This document shows, one piece after another, positions 8,608 through 16,464 of a stretch of 37,231 nt of DNA (positions are counted from its first letter, which is position 1; each line of letters opens with the position of its first letter). The DNA comes from Myxococcota bacterium (GTDB lineage: Bacteria > Myxococcota_A > Polyangia > Polyangiales > Polyangiaceae): positions 1-37,231 of the forward strand of contig CAUJFL010000369.1 of NCBI GenBank assembly GCA_963169165.1, given 5' to 3'. The notes under the pieces are model-generated. The model worked only from the letters and a program-made list of their open reading frames with translations, was not told where the DNA came from and made no database searches. Made by a program: the position numbers and the translations under genes.

Positions 8608-9446
8608 ACGCTGACCTCGGCCTTGATGGCGGGGTGAGGCTCGTAGCCCTCGAGCGTGAAGTCCTCTGCGACGAACGAGAAGAGCTCGCTCACGCCCGGG
8701 CGCAGCCGCAACGTCGGCAGCGGGCGGGGCGCGCGTGTGAGCTGCAGGCGGGCCTGCTCGAGGTGGTTGAGGTAGAGGTGTACGTCTCCGAACGTGTGAA
8801 CGAACTCGCCCGGCTCGAGCCCGGTCACCGCCGCGAGCATCGTCGTCAACAGCGCGTAGCTCGCGATGTTGAACGGCACGCCCAGGAAGACGTCGGCGCT
8901 GCGCTGGTAGAGCTGGCACGACAGGCGCCCTCGATCGACATACAGCTGAAAGAGCGTGTGGCACGGCGGCAGCGCGACCTCGGTCGCCTCCTTGGGGTTC
9001 CACCCGGTGACCAGGTGGCGGCGCCCGTTCGGGTCGCGGCGGAGCCCGTCGACGAGCCGCGCGAGCTGATCGACGCCGTCGTCCTCGTAGCCGCCGTCGT
9101 GCCTCCGCGTCGCGCCGAAGCGACGCCACTGGTGCCCGTACACGGGGCCGAGCTCGCCAGGCGGGCGCCCGAACCGCGCGGTCTGTTCGGGCGTCGCCCA
9201 CTCGTCCCAGATCGACACGCCCGCGGCCTGCAGCGACGCGACGTGCGTCTCGCCGCGCACGAACCACAAGAGCTCGTGGAGGACCGAGCGAAAATGCACC
9301 TTCTTCGTCGTGACGAGCGGGAACCCGTCGGCGAGATCGACGCGGAGCTGGTGGCCGAAGACCCCGAGCGTGCCGGTGCCGGTGCGATCGCTCCGCTCGT
9401 GTCCCTCGTCGAGGATGCGGCGGACGAGCTCGAGGTACTGGCGCAC
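8604..9446 (-). CDS. thyA: Thymidylate synthase (ThyA type)
   Basis: A 280-residue ThyA (E. coli, 264) that converts dUMP and methylene-THF to dTMP and DHF. It begins [15 protein letters not shown] and has the early [16 protein letters not shown] phosphate-binding region. The catalytic Cys is in [12 protein letters not shown]. The nucleotide-binding [24 protein letters not shown] and the C-terminal [16 protein letters not shown] are also present. Extra length relative to E. coli comes from short insertions around residues 87-125 ([16 protein letters not shown] and [11 protein letters not shown]). It is followed without a gap by folA and xseA and preceded by a transpeptidase gene 33 bases upstream. 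Confidence 0.97.
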   Translation of the reverse strand: MRQYLELVRRILDEGHERSDRTGTGTLGVFGHQLRVDLADGFPLVTTKKVHFRSVLHELLWFVRGETHVASLQAAGVSIWDEWATPEQTARFGRPPGELGPVYGHQWRRFGATRRHDGGYEDDGVDQLARLVDGLRRDPNGRRHLVTGWNPKEATEVALPPCHTLFQLYVDRGRLSCQLYQRSADVFLGVPFNIASYALLTTMLAAVTGLEPGEFVHTFGDVHLYLNHLEQARLQLTRAPRPLPTLRLRPGVSELFSFVAEDFTLEGYEPHPAIKAEVSV

Positions 9447-9479
9447 GCGGCGCCGGGTAGCGCGCTCGGTCGGCGGCCG

Positions 9480-10583
9480 CTACTTCTTGTGCGCGACGTA
9501 GGCCTCGAGCATGTCGCGCGCGACCTCGTTGCCCTTCTTCCACCATTTCACGTCGTTCGCGAGGAGCACGCTCAGCGCGATCTCGGGGTGACGAGACGGC
9601 GCGAAGCCCGCGAACCACGAGTACATCCGCCTGGGCGAGCCGCCGATCAGCGTGCCTGTCTTGCCCGCGACGCTCATGTGCGGAAACACGCGCGTGCCGT
9701 CCTCGTGACGAAAGACCTTGGCGCTCGTGCCGGTGCGCGTCGTCACCTCGAGCATGCGCACGAGCGCGTTGGCGGTGGACGGCGACATCGCGCGGCCGAG
9801 CGGCTCGCGCGCCTCGGGCTGGGCGTCGAGGACGCTGAGCCCGACGCGCTCGCCGCGGTTCGCGATCGTCTGCATCAAGAACAGCGCCGAGAGCGGGGAC
9901 ATCTTGCCGTTCCAGAAGCCGGCCGCCGCCCGCGCGAAGCCGAGCCGATCCTCTGGCACGCGCAGCGTCGACGACGGGACGCGCACGTCGATCGGGATCT
10001 CGGAGCCGATGCCGAGCTCGGCCGCCTCGTCGCGGAGCAGCGTGGGTGACAGGTGCTTCAAGGCCATCCGCGCGAACACGAGGTTCACGCTGTGGCCGAG
10101 CGCGTCCCCGAGCGTGGTGCAGCGATCGTCGCGGCCGCGGTCGTCGTCGAGATCGTCGGCCTCGATCGCGCGCTCGCCGCCCGAGTAGCACTGGCGCGTG
10201 CCGCGTGACACGCGCCCCGTCTCGAGCAGCGCGGCCGCGGTGACGACCTTGAAGACGCTCGCGGACGGCGCCATCGGCGTGGAGACGAGATCGGTGCCGC
10301 CGCCGCGCGTCGCCCACACGAGCACCCGCCCGGTGCGGACGTCGCTCATCACGATCGCGCCGGCGTGCGCCTTCGCGCCGGCGAGCAGCTCGTTCGCCGC
10401 GCGCTGCAGGTCTGGATCGAGCGTCAACGCCACGTTCGCCCCGGTCGCCGGATCGTGCACGACGAGCTTGCCGTGCGCCGCTCGCGCGCGCCGGAGATCG
10501 AGGCGCGGCCCCGCGGCCCCCGCCGCTCCGGTGGAGAGCAGCGCCGCGATGGTCGCGACGGTCCCGAATGATCCAGCTCGCAC
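9480..10583 (-). CDS. Secreted penicillin-binding-protein transpeptidase domain protein
   Basis: A 367-residue protein from the GTG at 10583. The three active-site motifs of penicillin-binding transpeptidases are present in order: SVFK (nucleophile Ser, in MAPSASVFKVVTAAALL), SVN (in LGHSVNLVFARMALK) and KTGT (in MSVAGKTGTLIGG). Unlike FtsI or PBP2 it lacks the N-terminal dimerisation domain. The transpeptidase part starts about 55 residues after the signal peptide, and ALTLDPDLQRAANELL is the usual lead-in phrase. The start is chosen because it immediately precedes a hydrophobic export signal (GTVATIAALLSTGAAGAAG). A longer version from 10640 adds 19 unlikely residues. It probably crosslinks or edits peptidoglycan in the periplasm. 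A penicillin-interacting sensor or class D beta-lactamase-like role is an alternative. Confidence 0.85.
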   Translation of the reverse strand: MRAGSFGTVATIAALLSTGAAGAAGPRLDLRRARAAHGKLVVHDPATGANVALTLDPDLQRAANELLAGAKAHAGAIVMSDVRTGRVLVWATRGGGTDLVSTPMAPSASVFKVVTAAALLETGRVSRGTRQCYSGGERAIEADDLDDDRGRDDRCTTLGDALGHSVNLVFARMALKHLSPTLLRDEAAELGIGSEIPIDVRVPSSTLRVPEDRLGFARAAAGFWNGKMSPLSALFLMQTIANRGERVGLSVLDAQPEAREPLGRAMSPSTANALVRMLEVTTRTGTSAKVFRHEDGTRVFPHMSVAGKTGTLIGGSPRRMYSWFAGFAPSRHPEIALSVLLANDVKWWKKGNEVARDMLEAYVAHKK

Positions 10584-10641
10584 GCGCGGACCGTAGGAAG
10601 CGAGAGGCCCGCAGGCCAACTTTCTGGTAGGCAGGAGCACG

Positions 10642-11376
10642 GTGCGCGAGAGCTACCGACCGATCGCGGAGAAGGGCGCCGAGCGCCGGGTGCTCATCGT
10701 GACGCCGACCTACGACGAGCGCGACAACCTCGAGTGGTTCGTCTCGGGCGTGTTCGGTGTGCTGCCGCGCGCCGACGTGCTCGTCGTCGACGACGCGTCG
10801 CCCGACGGCACCGGGAAGCTGGCCGACGATCTCGCGCTCGCCGACCCACGCGTCCATGTGCTGCATCGCGCGTCCAAGCAGGGGCTCGGCACCGCGTACG
10901 CCGAGGGCTTCCGGTGGGCGCTCGAGCGTCAATACGATCTGGTCTTCGAGATGGACGCGGATCTGTCGCACGATCCCGCGCACCTGCCCGCGTTCCTCGA
11001 GGCGTTCGAGGGCGGCGCCGACGTCGTGGTCGGTTCGCGCAACGTCGACGGCGGGCGCGTCGTGGGGTGGGGGCCAGGGCGCACGCTGCTGTCGCGCGGC
11101 GGATCTTTGTACGCGCGGCTCGTGCTCGGCGTCGACGTGCGCGACCTCACGACCGGCTTCAAGGGTTACACGCGGCGCGCGCTGCTCTCGATCGATCCCG
11201 CGACGCTGCGGTCCAACGGGTACTCGTTCCAGATCGAGACGACCTACCGCGCGCTCCGCGCGGGGCTGCGCGTGGTCGAGGTGCCCATCACCTTCGTCGA
11301 TCGGCGGGCGGGCGAGTCGAAGATGAGCCGCGCGATCTTCGCCGAGGCGATGCGCGTCGTCTGGCGGCTGCGCTGA
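10642..11376 (+). CDS. Polyprenol-phosphate mannosyltransferase-like GT2 enzyme
   Basis: A 244-residue family 2 glycosyltransferase close to dolichyl/polyprenyl-phosphate mannose synthases. Diagnostic phrases are LIVTPTYDERDNLEW, VLVVDDASPDGTG, the metal-binding FEMDADLSHDPAHLP, VVGSRNVDGG, DLTTGFKGYTRRAL and VEVPITFVDRRAGESKMS. There is no C-terminal membrane domain, as in the soluble DPM1 and Ppm1 catalytic forms. It probably makes a lipid-linked sugar (mannose by analogy) at the inner face of the cytoplasmic membrane for later transfer to proteins or glycans. The GTG start has AGGAG 6 bases upstream. It is divergent from the transpeptidase gene with a gap of about 60 bases. Confidence 0.9.
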   Translation: MRESYRPIAEKGAERRVLIVTPTYDERDNLEWFVSGVFGVLPRADVLVVDDASPDGTGKLADDLALADPRVHVLHRASKQGLGTAYAEGFRWALERQYDLVFEMDADLSHDPAHLPAFLEAFEGGADVVVGSRNVDGGRVVGWGPGRTLLSRGGSLYARLVLGVDVRDLTTGFKGYTRRALLSIDPATLRSNGYSFQIETTYRALRAGLRVVEVPITFVDRRAGESKMSRAIFAEAMRVVWRLR

Positions 11377-11390
11377 CCCACGAAACCTCC

Positions 11391-11419
11391 TTGGCGTGCG
11401 TCTCCGTTTGGGGTGTGAT
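11391..11419 (+). promoter_or_regulatory. Possible sigma70-like promoter before the hybrid kinase gene
   Basis: TTGGCG (11391-11396), a 17-base spacer and TGTGAT (11414-11419) lie just before the GGGAGG ribosome-binding site of the next gene. Each box matches 4 of 6 consensus bases. In such GC-rich DNA this is weak evidence. Confidence 0.3.
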
Positions 11420-11436
11420 GCGGCGGGAGGTGCTCG

Positions 11437-13341
11437 ATGGTGGGGAACGATGGCGGGACGAACGAGGTGGAGGCGTTGCTCGGCGCGCTCCCGCTCGTGG
11501 TGTTCGCCACCGACGCGAGCGGCGTGTTCACGATGTGCGAGGGCGCCGGGCTCGCGGCGATGGGGCTGTCGCGGGGCGAGGTCGACGGTCGGAGCGCGTT
11601 CGAGGTGTACGCGGACAACGGGCCGCTCGTGGCGGCGCTGCGCTGCGCGCTCGCGGGCGAGGCCGTGTCGGACGCGCTGACGATCGGGCCGCGCGCGTTC
11701 GACGTGCGCATCTTCCCTCGCAGGGCGCACGACGGTCGCGTCCAGGCGCTGCTCGGCGTGCTGCTCGACGTCACCGAGCGCGAGCAGGCCAAGGCGCGCC
11801 TCGCGGCGGCCGATCGGATGGCCGCGCTCGGCGCGCTCGCGGGCGGAATCGCGCACGAGGTCAACAACCCGCTCACGTACGTGCTGCTCAACCTCGGCCG
11901 CGCGTCGCGCGAGATCGGGCGCGCCGGCGAGGGGCTCCCGCCCACGTCTCGCGAGGCGCTCGCGCGCGCCGACAGGGCGCTCGGTGTCGTCCGCGACGGC
12001 GTCGAGAAGGTGGCCCGCAGCGTCCGGGATCTTCGCAGCTTCGTCCGCACCGACGGCTCGGCCCGCACCCCCCTCGATCTCCGGCCCGTGCTCGAGACCG
12101 CCATCGCCCTCGCCGGCAACGAGGTGCGCCACCGCGCGCGGCTCGTGCGCGAGATCGACGACGTCCCGCTCGTCGCGGCCGACGAGGCCAGCCTCGGACA
12201 GCTGTTCTTGAACCTGTTGCTCCAGGCCGCGCGCGCGATCCCCGACGGCGACGCCTCGTCGAACGAGGTGCGGGTGAGCGTGCGCCGCGCTCCTGGCGGC
12301 GTGGTGGTCGAGGTCAGCGACACCGGCGCGCCGCTGGTCGAGGCGCGCGCGTTCGAACCGTTCGCGGTGACGCGGGCCGACGGCGTCGACGCGGGGCTGA
12401 GCCTGTCCGTGTGTCACGGCGTCGTCTCGGCGCTGGGCGGGACGATCACCGCCGAGCGGCGGACGCCTCGCGGCGCGCGGTTCGCCGTCCTGCTCCCCGT
12501 TTATGAGGGGCGCCGGAGCGAACCTCCGCGCGCGACGACCCCTCCGCCGTCGTCGTCCTCGCGGCGGGCGCGCGTGCTGTTCGTCGACGACGACGAAGAC
12601 GTCGCGCGCGCCGTCTCCGAGCACCTGATCAACCTCGCGGAGGTCGTGTGCGTCACGAGCGGGCGGGCGGCGATCGAGCTGCTGCTCCGTGATCAGTCGT
12701 TCGATCTCGTGCTGTGCGACGTGATGATGCCGGACATCGGCGGGATGGACGTCTTCGAGTCCGTGCGGCGCGCGCGCCCCGAGCTCGAGCCCCGCTTCGC
12801 GTTCGTCACCGGCGGCGCTTTCACGCGGCGCGCCAGGGGCTTCCTGGCGAGCGTCGAGCTGCCCTGCCTGGACAAACCGCTCGACCTCGCCGCGCTCGAG
12901 GCGCTCGTCCATCGCGCGGCCGCGCGGCCGAGAGCCCGCTTACCCGAGTCTTCCTGGCAGGCTGGCCGCGGGCGGACGATCGACGCTGGCGTCTCGGGGG
13001 CGCGTGGCTACCATGGCGTCGTGCTCGACGAACGCTCCCGCACCCGCCCCGAGAGCCGCTGGGTCGACGTCGTCGACGATCGCCGCGAGCGAGATCGAGA
13101 GCTGTTCGATCGCATCGCGTACGCCTCCGCGCTCGTCCGCATCCTGAGGCCACGCTTCACCATCGCGATCTGTCCGGGGACATCGTCGCTGAAGGTCGAG
13201 CGGGGCGCGTCGCCGTGGGCGCTGCTCTCGATCCCCGAAGACGCGTCGCGCGCGCACATCGCCGAGGCGGTGGCCAAGCTGGCTGGCCGCGAGCGCGATC
13301 CTTACGTGATGAACGTGCTGCTCGCCGCGCGCCCGGCGTGA
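11437..13341 (+). CDS. PAS / histidine-kinase-like / receiver protein with degenerate ATPase motifs
   Basis: A 634-residue protein without membrane segments. Residues about 10-115 form a PAS domain (PLVVFATDASGVFTMCEG). HisKA follows with GIAHEVNNPLTYVLLNL (His140). The ATPase domain keeps the overall fold signature, but its motifs are altered: the N-box reads NLLLQAARAI (usual Asn is Gln263), G1 reads DTGAP instead of DxGxG, and G2 reads VDAGLSLS instead of GxGLGLS. The receiver domain (about 377-495) is canonical, with acidic FVDDDED, phospho-acceptor Asp428 in LCDVMMPD, Thr458 and Lys480. After a linker, residues about 529-634 form an unrecognised tail that could be a separate gene starting at GTG 13021. 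ATG 11437 has GGGAGG 6 bases upstream. Confidence 0.85.
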   Translation: MVGNDGGTNEVEALLGALPLVVFATDASGVFTMCEGAGLAAMGLSRGEVDGRSAFEVYADNGPLVAALRCALAGEAVSDALTIGPRAFDVRIFPRRAHDGRVQALLGVLLDVTEREQAKARLAAADRMAALGALAGGIAHEVNNPLTYVLLNLGRASREIGRAGEGLPPTSREALARADRALGVVRDGVEKVARSVRDLRSFVRTDGSARTPLDLRPVLETAIALAGNEVRHRARLVREIDDVPLVAADEASLGQLFLNLLLQAARAIPDGDASSNEVRVSVRRAPGGVVVEVSDTGAPLVEARAFEPFAVTRADGVDAGLSLSVCHGVVSALGGTITAERRTPRGARFAVLLPVYEGRRSEPPRATTPPPSSSSRRARVLFVDDDEDVARAVSEHLINLAEVVCVTSGRAAIELLLRDQSFDLVLCDVMMPDIGGMDVFESVRRARPELEPRFAFVTGGAFTRRARGFLASVELPCLDKPLDLAALEALVHRAAARPRARLPESSWQAGRGRTIDAGVSGARGYHGVVLDERSRTRPESRWVDVVDDRRERDRELFDRIAYASALVRILRPRFTIAICPGTSSLKVERGASPWALLSIPEDASRAHIAEAVAKLAGRERDPYVMNVLLAARPA

Positions 13342-13441
13342 CGCGCCCGCCGCGAGGTGTGCCAGTCGCGCGGCACAGTCACCCGAGGTTCTTCGCGCGC
13401 CCGCGCTGGCACGTGAGATGCTGGTGCGAGCACCTGGATCC

Positions 13442-14488
13442 ATGCGGCTCGGCACCTCGCTCGCGCTCGCGTCGCTGCTCGGCGCGCTCGGTTGTGGCTT
13501 GAACCCACAGCCCGAGCCTCCGTCCGAGGAGCTGGTCGACGGCGCGGCCGGGAAGTTCGGCGGCGGCGGTCAGCCCGGCGCGCCCGCAGGAGGCTCGACC
13601 TCGGCGGGGCGCGGCGGCGCGACCTCGAGCGGCGGCGGCGGCGCTTCGTGGGGCGGCGGAGCTGGAGGAGCCGGAGGAGCCGTCGGCGCTGGGGGAGCCG
13701 CGTTGCCCGACTCGCCCACACCCTACTGCACCGGCGAGGACGGCACCGGGACCGCGTGCGCCCCGAGCGGCGCGAAGACGGGCGAGGACGGCGCGTTCCA
13801 GGGGCCCGTCTCGACCTTCGTCGACGAGGGCGATCGCCTGCGCGACACCTTGACCCAGCTCGAGTGGCAGAAGCTCGCGGTGGGGCCGCTCCCCGTGGCG
13901 GACGCCCCTGCCGTGGTCTGCCCTGTCGGCGCGCGGGCGCCGAGCTTGCTCGAGGTGCTGACGCTCGCGGACTTCGGGCGCGCCGACGGGATGCTCCCGC
14001 CGTTCGGCGTGGTGGCCCCGCACTTCGGCGTGACGCCTGGCGGGTTCGCGTCGCTCGCGCTGCCGTCGGGCGCGTCGACCCACACGCCGATGGCGTCGGG
14101 GGTGGTGCGGTGCGTGTCGGGACCGTCGTTCAAGGTGAGCTTCGTGGTGGACCCAGGAGGAGCCACCGTGACGAGCTCGCTCGGCCTGCGCTTCGAGCGC
14201 GGCGACGCGGGCGCCGAGCTCTCGTGGGCGGCGGCGCTCGATGCCTGCCACGCCAAGGGGGTCGGCGCGCGGCTCCCGACGGTGAAGGAGCTGTTTACGC
14301 TGGTCGACGACGTCGCGTACCCGGGCGCGAGCGCGGCCTTCGACGCGCCGGTCGCGGGGGGGCCTTCGTTCTGGTCGAGCACCGCCGATCCGACCGGTCC
14401 GCGCGCGTTCGTCGTGTCGTTCGCGACGGGAGACCTGCTCTCCGACGCGCAGGCCGCGCTGCACCACGTCCGCTGCGTGGTCCCTTGA
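13442..14488 (+). CDS. Lipoprotein with two Lcl/DUF1566-like domains
   Basis: A 348-residue exported lipoprotein. The signal peptide MRLGTSLALASLLGALGC ends in a lipobox (Cys18). Residues about 38-87 are a Gly/Ala/Ser-rich linker of the kind common in myxobacterial surface lipoproteins. Residues about 242-348 match the Lcl/DUF1566 domain: LSWAAALDAC, GARLPTVKELFTLVD, PSFWSSTADP, VSFATGD and HHVRCV. Residues about 126-225 look like a weaker first copy (DTLTQLEWQKLA, GARAPSLLEVLTLADFGR, VVRCVSGP). DUF1566 is found in secreted surface proteins whose function is often unknown. The start at 13442 is preferred to 13418 because it begins directly at the signal peptide. It stands alone between the hybrid kinase and prs. 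Confidence 0.85.
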   Translation: MRLGTSLALASLLGALGCGLNPQPEPPSEELVDGAAGKFGGGGQPGAPAGGSTSAGRGGATSSGGGGASWGGGAGGAGGAVGAGGAALPDSPTPYCTGEDGTGTACAPSGAKTGEDGAFQGPVSTFVDEGDRLRDTLTQLEWQKLAVGPLPVADAPAVVCPVGARAPSLLEVLTLADFGRADGMLPPFGVVAPHFGVTPGGFASLALPSGASTHTPMASGVVRCVSGPSFKVSFVVDPGGATVTSSLGLRFERGDAGAELSWAAALDACHAKGVGARLPTVKELFTLVDDVAYPGASAAFDAPVAGGPSFWSSTADPTGPRAFVVSFATGDLLSDAQAALHHVRCVVP

Positions 14489-14519
14489 CCTCGAGCGGCG
14501 CGTGGTCGTCAGCGCCGCG

Positions 14520-14548
14520 TTGACGCTCGCGAGGGCGGCTGGTAGTCC
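14520..14548 (+). promoter_or_regulatory. Possible sigma70-like promoter of prs
   Basis: TTGACG (14520-14525, 5/6 to the -35 consensus), a 17-base spacer and TAGTCC (14543-14548, a weak -10) lie about 40 bases before the prs start. Position and spacing are right. The -10 box is poor. Confidence 0.35.
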
Positions 14549-14586
14549 GCGCGCGTCCGGGCCAAAGGGGCCGTGTCGGAGGTGCC

Positions 14587-15531
14587 ATGAACAACCGTGT
14601 TTGCATCTTTTCCGGGACCGCGAACCCAGAGCTCTCGGAGGAGATCGTCAGCGTGCTCGGGCTGCGCCTCGGCGCGTGCCGAGTCTCGCACTTCGCGGAC
14701 GGCGAGACCTTCGTCGAGATCAAGGAGAACGTGCGCGGCGTCGACGCCTACGTGATCCAGCCCACCAGCAAGCCCGTCAACCAAATGATGATGGAGCTGC
14801 TCATCATGGTCGACGCGCTGAAGCGCGCGTCGGCCGCGTCGATCACCGCCGTCATGCCGTACTACGGGTACGCGCGCCAGGACCGCAAGGTCGCGCCGCG
14901 CACGCCGATCAGCGCGAAGCTCGTCGCAGATCTGCTCTCGACGAGCGGCGTCACGCGCGTGCTGTCGGTCGATCTCCACGCGGGGCAGATCCAGGGCTTC
15001 TTCAACATCCCGTTCGACAACCTCTTCGCGATGTCGGTGATGCTCGACGGCTACCTGCGCGGTCGCTACGGCGAGGACTCGGTGTTCGTGTCGCCGGACG
15101 CCGGCGGCGTCGAGCGCGCGCGCGCCTACTCGAAGCGGGTCGGCGCGACGGTCGCGATCATCGACAAGCGGCGCGAGCGCGCCAACGTCTCCGAGGTGAT
15201 GAACATCATCGGCGACGTGAAGGACAAGCACTGCGTGATCGTCGACGATCTCATCGACACGGCGGGCACCGTCTGCAACGCGGCCAAGGCGCTGACCGAG
15301 CAGGGTGCCGCCTCCGTGGTCGTCTGCGCGACGCACGGCGTGCTGTCGGGGCCAGCGATCTCGCGCATCATCGAGTCGCCCATCAAAGAGGTGGTGGTGA
15401 CCAACACCGTACAGCTGACCGCCGAGGCGAAGGCCAGCGGCAAGATCCGCCAGCTGAGCGTCGCGGGGATCATCGCCGAGGCGATCCGTCGCATCCACCA
15501 CGGCGAGTCGCTCTCGTCGCTGTTCGCCTGA
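14587..15531 (+). CDS. prs: Ribose-phosphate pyrophosphokinase (PRPP synthetase)
   Basis: A 314-residue class I PRPP synthetase that transfers pyrophosphate from ATP to ribose 5-phosphate, supplying nucleotide, histidine and tryptophan synthesis. Signature stretches are FADGETFVEIKENVRG, the flexible-loop/ATP motif VMPYYGYARQDRKVAPR, SVDLHAGQIQGFFNIPFDNL, VSPDAGGVERAR and the PRPP-binding VIVDDLIDTAGTVCNAA. Length is typical. The ATG follows a strong GGAGGTG ribosome-binding site 3 bases upstream. It appears to be a single-gene unit, convergent with the thioredoxin-like gene and only 15 bases from its end. Confidence 0.98.
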   Translation: MNNRVCIFSGTANPELSEEIVSVLGLRLGACRVSHFADGETFVEIKENVRGVDAYVIQPTSKPVNQMMMELLIMVDALKRASAASITAVMPYYGYARQDRKVAPRTPISAKLVADLLSTSGVTRVLSVDLHAGQIQGFFNIPFDNLFAMSVMLDGYLRGRYGEDSVFVSPDAGGVERARAYSKRVGATVAIIDKRRERANVSEVMNIIGDVKDKHCVIVDDLIDTAGTVCNAAKALTEQGAASVVVCATHGVLSGPAISRIIESPIKEVVVTNTVQLTAEAKASGKIRQLSVAGIIAEAIRRIHHGESLSSLFA

Positions 15532-15546
15532 CCGACCGCCTGGCGC

Positions 15547-16464
15547 TCAGAGCCACGTCGGCGCGGGCTTCTTCGACGACGGTGAGCCCGGCCTCTTGGG
15601 CAGCGGCACGAACGGCTCCTTGCGCTTCACCGCGGGGAGCTTCTTGCGAACGAACGCGGAGAGCACCGGCGCGGCGTTCGCGGAGGTGTCGTCGTCCCAC
15701 TCGGCGCCGGTGATGCCGTCCTCCGCCTCGAACGTGGGCCCGAGCAAGTAGAAGCCGGGGATCTTTCCGGTGGGCACGCGCAGCGCTTCGACCTCTTCGC
15801 GCAGCTCGGAGACGTCGACGCGCACGAGGCGCACGCGCTCGAGCGCCGCTTGCATCTGCGGCTCGGGCAGCACCGCGGCGATGCTGAGGCACGGGCGGCA
15901 GTACGCGTCGTCGACCGCTGGCGTGTGGCCTCGCGTGGTGAAGAGGACGAGCGTCTGCTTCTCGCGGAGCGCGGCCTCGCGCTGGGCCTGGAGCGCGGTC
16001 GCGAGCGACTCGACCTTCGCCGGGACGTCGACGAGCGTGACCTTCCCCACGCGCACCTCGGTGACCTCGGTGTGTACGGTCATCTGGCCGCCCTCGCCGC
16101 CCGGGGGAGGCGTCGGCGAAGGGCGCGCCACCGGCGGCAGGGGGGCGAGCGGCGGCGCCGCGACGACCACCGGAGGCGAGGCGGGCTGATCGGCGCGGAT
16201 CACGAACGCGACCAGCAACGCCGCGCTCGCGACGAGGTTCAGCGCGCCGAGCACGACCGCCGCGAGCCCCAGCGCCGCGCCGCTGACCCGCCCCTCTGCG
16301 CGTCGCACCTCGCGCACGGCGCCCACGCCGAGCGCGATCGCCGCGACGGCCGCGATGGGTCCGAACGCGCAGAGGACGTACGAGCCGACGGCGAGGACGA
16401 GGGCCGTGACCGCCGAGCGGGCCATCCGCGGCGGGGGGCCGGGTGCGTGGGGGTCGCCTCTCAA
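15547..16464 (-). CDS. Membrane-anchored thioredoxin-like protein
   Basis: About 305 residues. The N-terminal part (about 15-95) resembles DUF4190-type membrane domains: two hydrophobic segments around a short basic loop (GAVREVRRAEG). A Pro-rich linker (about 100-125) leads to a soluble domain. That domain has TLVLFTTRGH, a CxxC pair in DAYCRPCLS, RLVRVDVSELREEV and KIPGFYLLGP with a Pro where thioredoxins have cis-Pro. This pattern suggests a thioredoxin-like fold with a redox CRPC site, probably facing the periplasm. The TTG at 16464 is chosen because it overlaps the upstream stop as TTGA, as neighbouring genes do. GTG 16485 and ATG 16425 are alternatives. It ends a tiled operon, and its redox partner is unknown. 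Confidence 0.7.
   Translation of the reverse strand: MRGDPHAPGPPPRMARSAVTALVLAVGSYVLCAFGPIAAVAAIALGVGAVREVRRAEGRVSGAALGLAAVVLGALNLVASAALLVAFVIRADQPASPPVVVAAPPLAPLPPVARPSPTPPPGGEGGQMTVHTEVTEVRVGKVTLVDVPAKVESLATALQAQREAALREKQTLVLFTTRGHTPAVDDAYCRPCLSIAAVLPEPQMQAALERVRLVRVDVSELREEVEALRVPTGKIPGFYLLGPTFEAEDGITGAEWDDDTSANAAPVLSAFVRKKLPAVKRKEPFVPLPKRPGSPSSKKPAPTWL

Noticed and set aside
8128-12912. A 1594-codon open frame on the minus strand
   Set aside because: Only its last 159 codons are a real gene (folA). The rest is antisense or out-of-frame to thyA, the transpeptidase, the glycosyltransferase and the hybrid kinase, all with strong motifs. Such long shadows are expected with extreme third-position GC.
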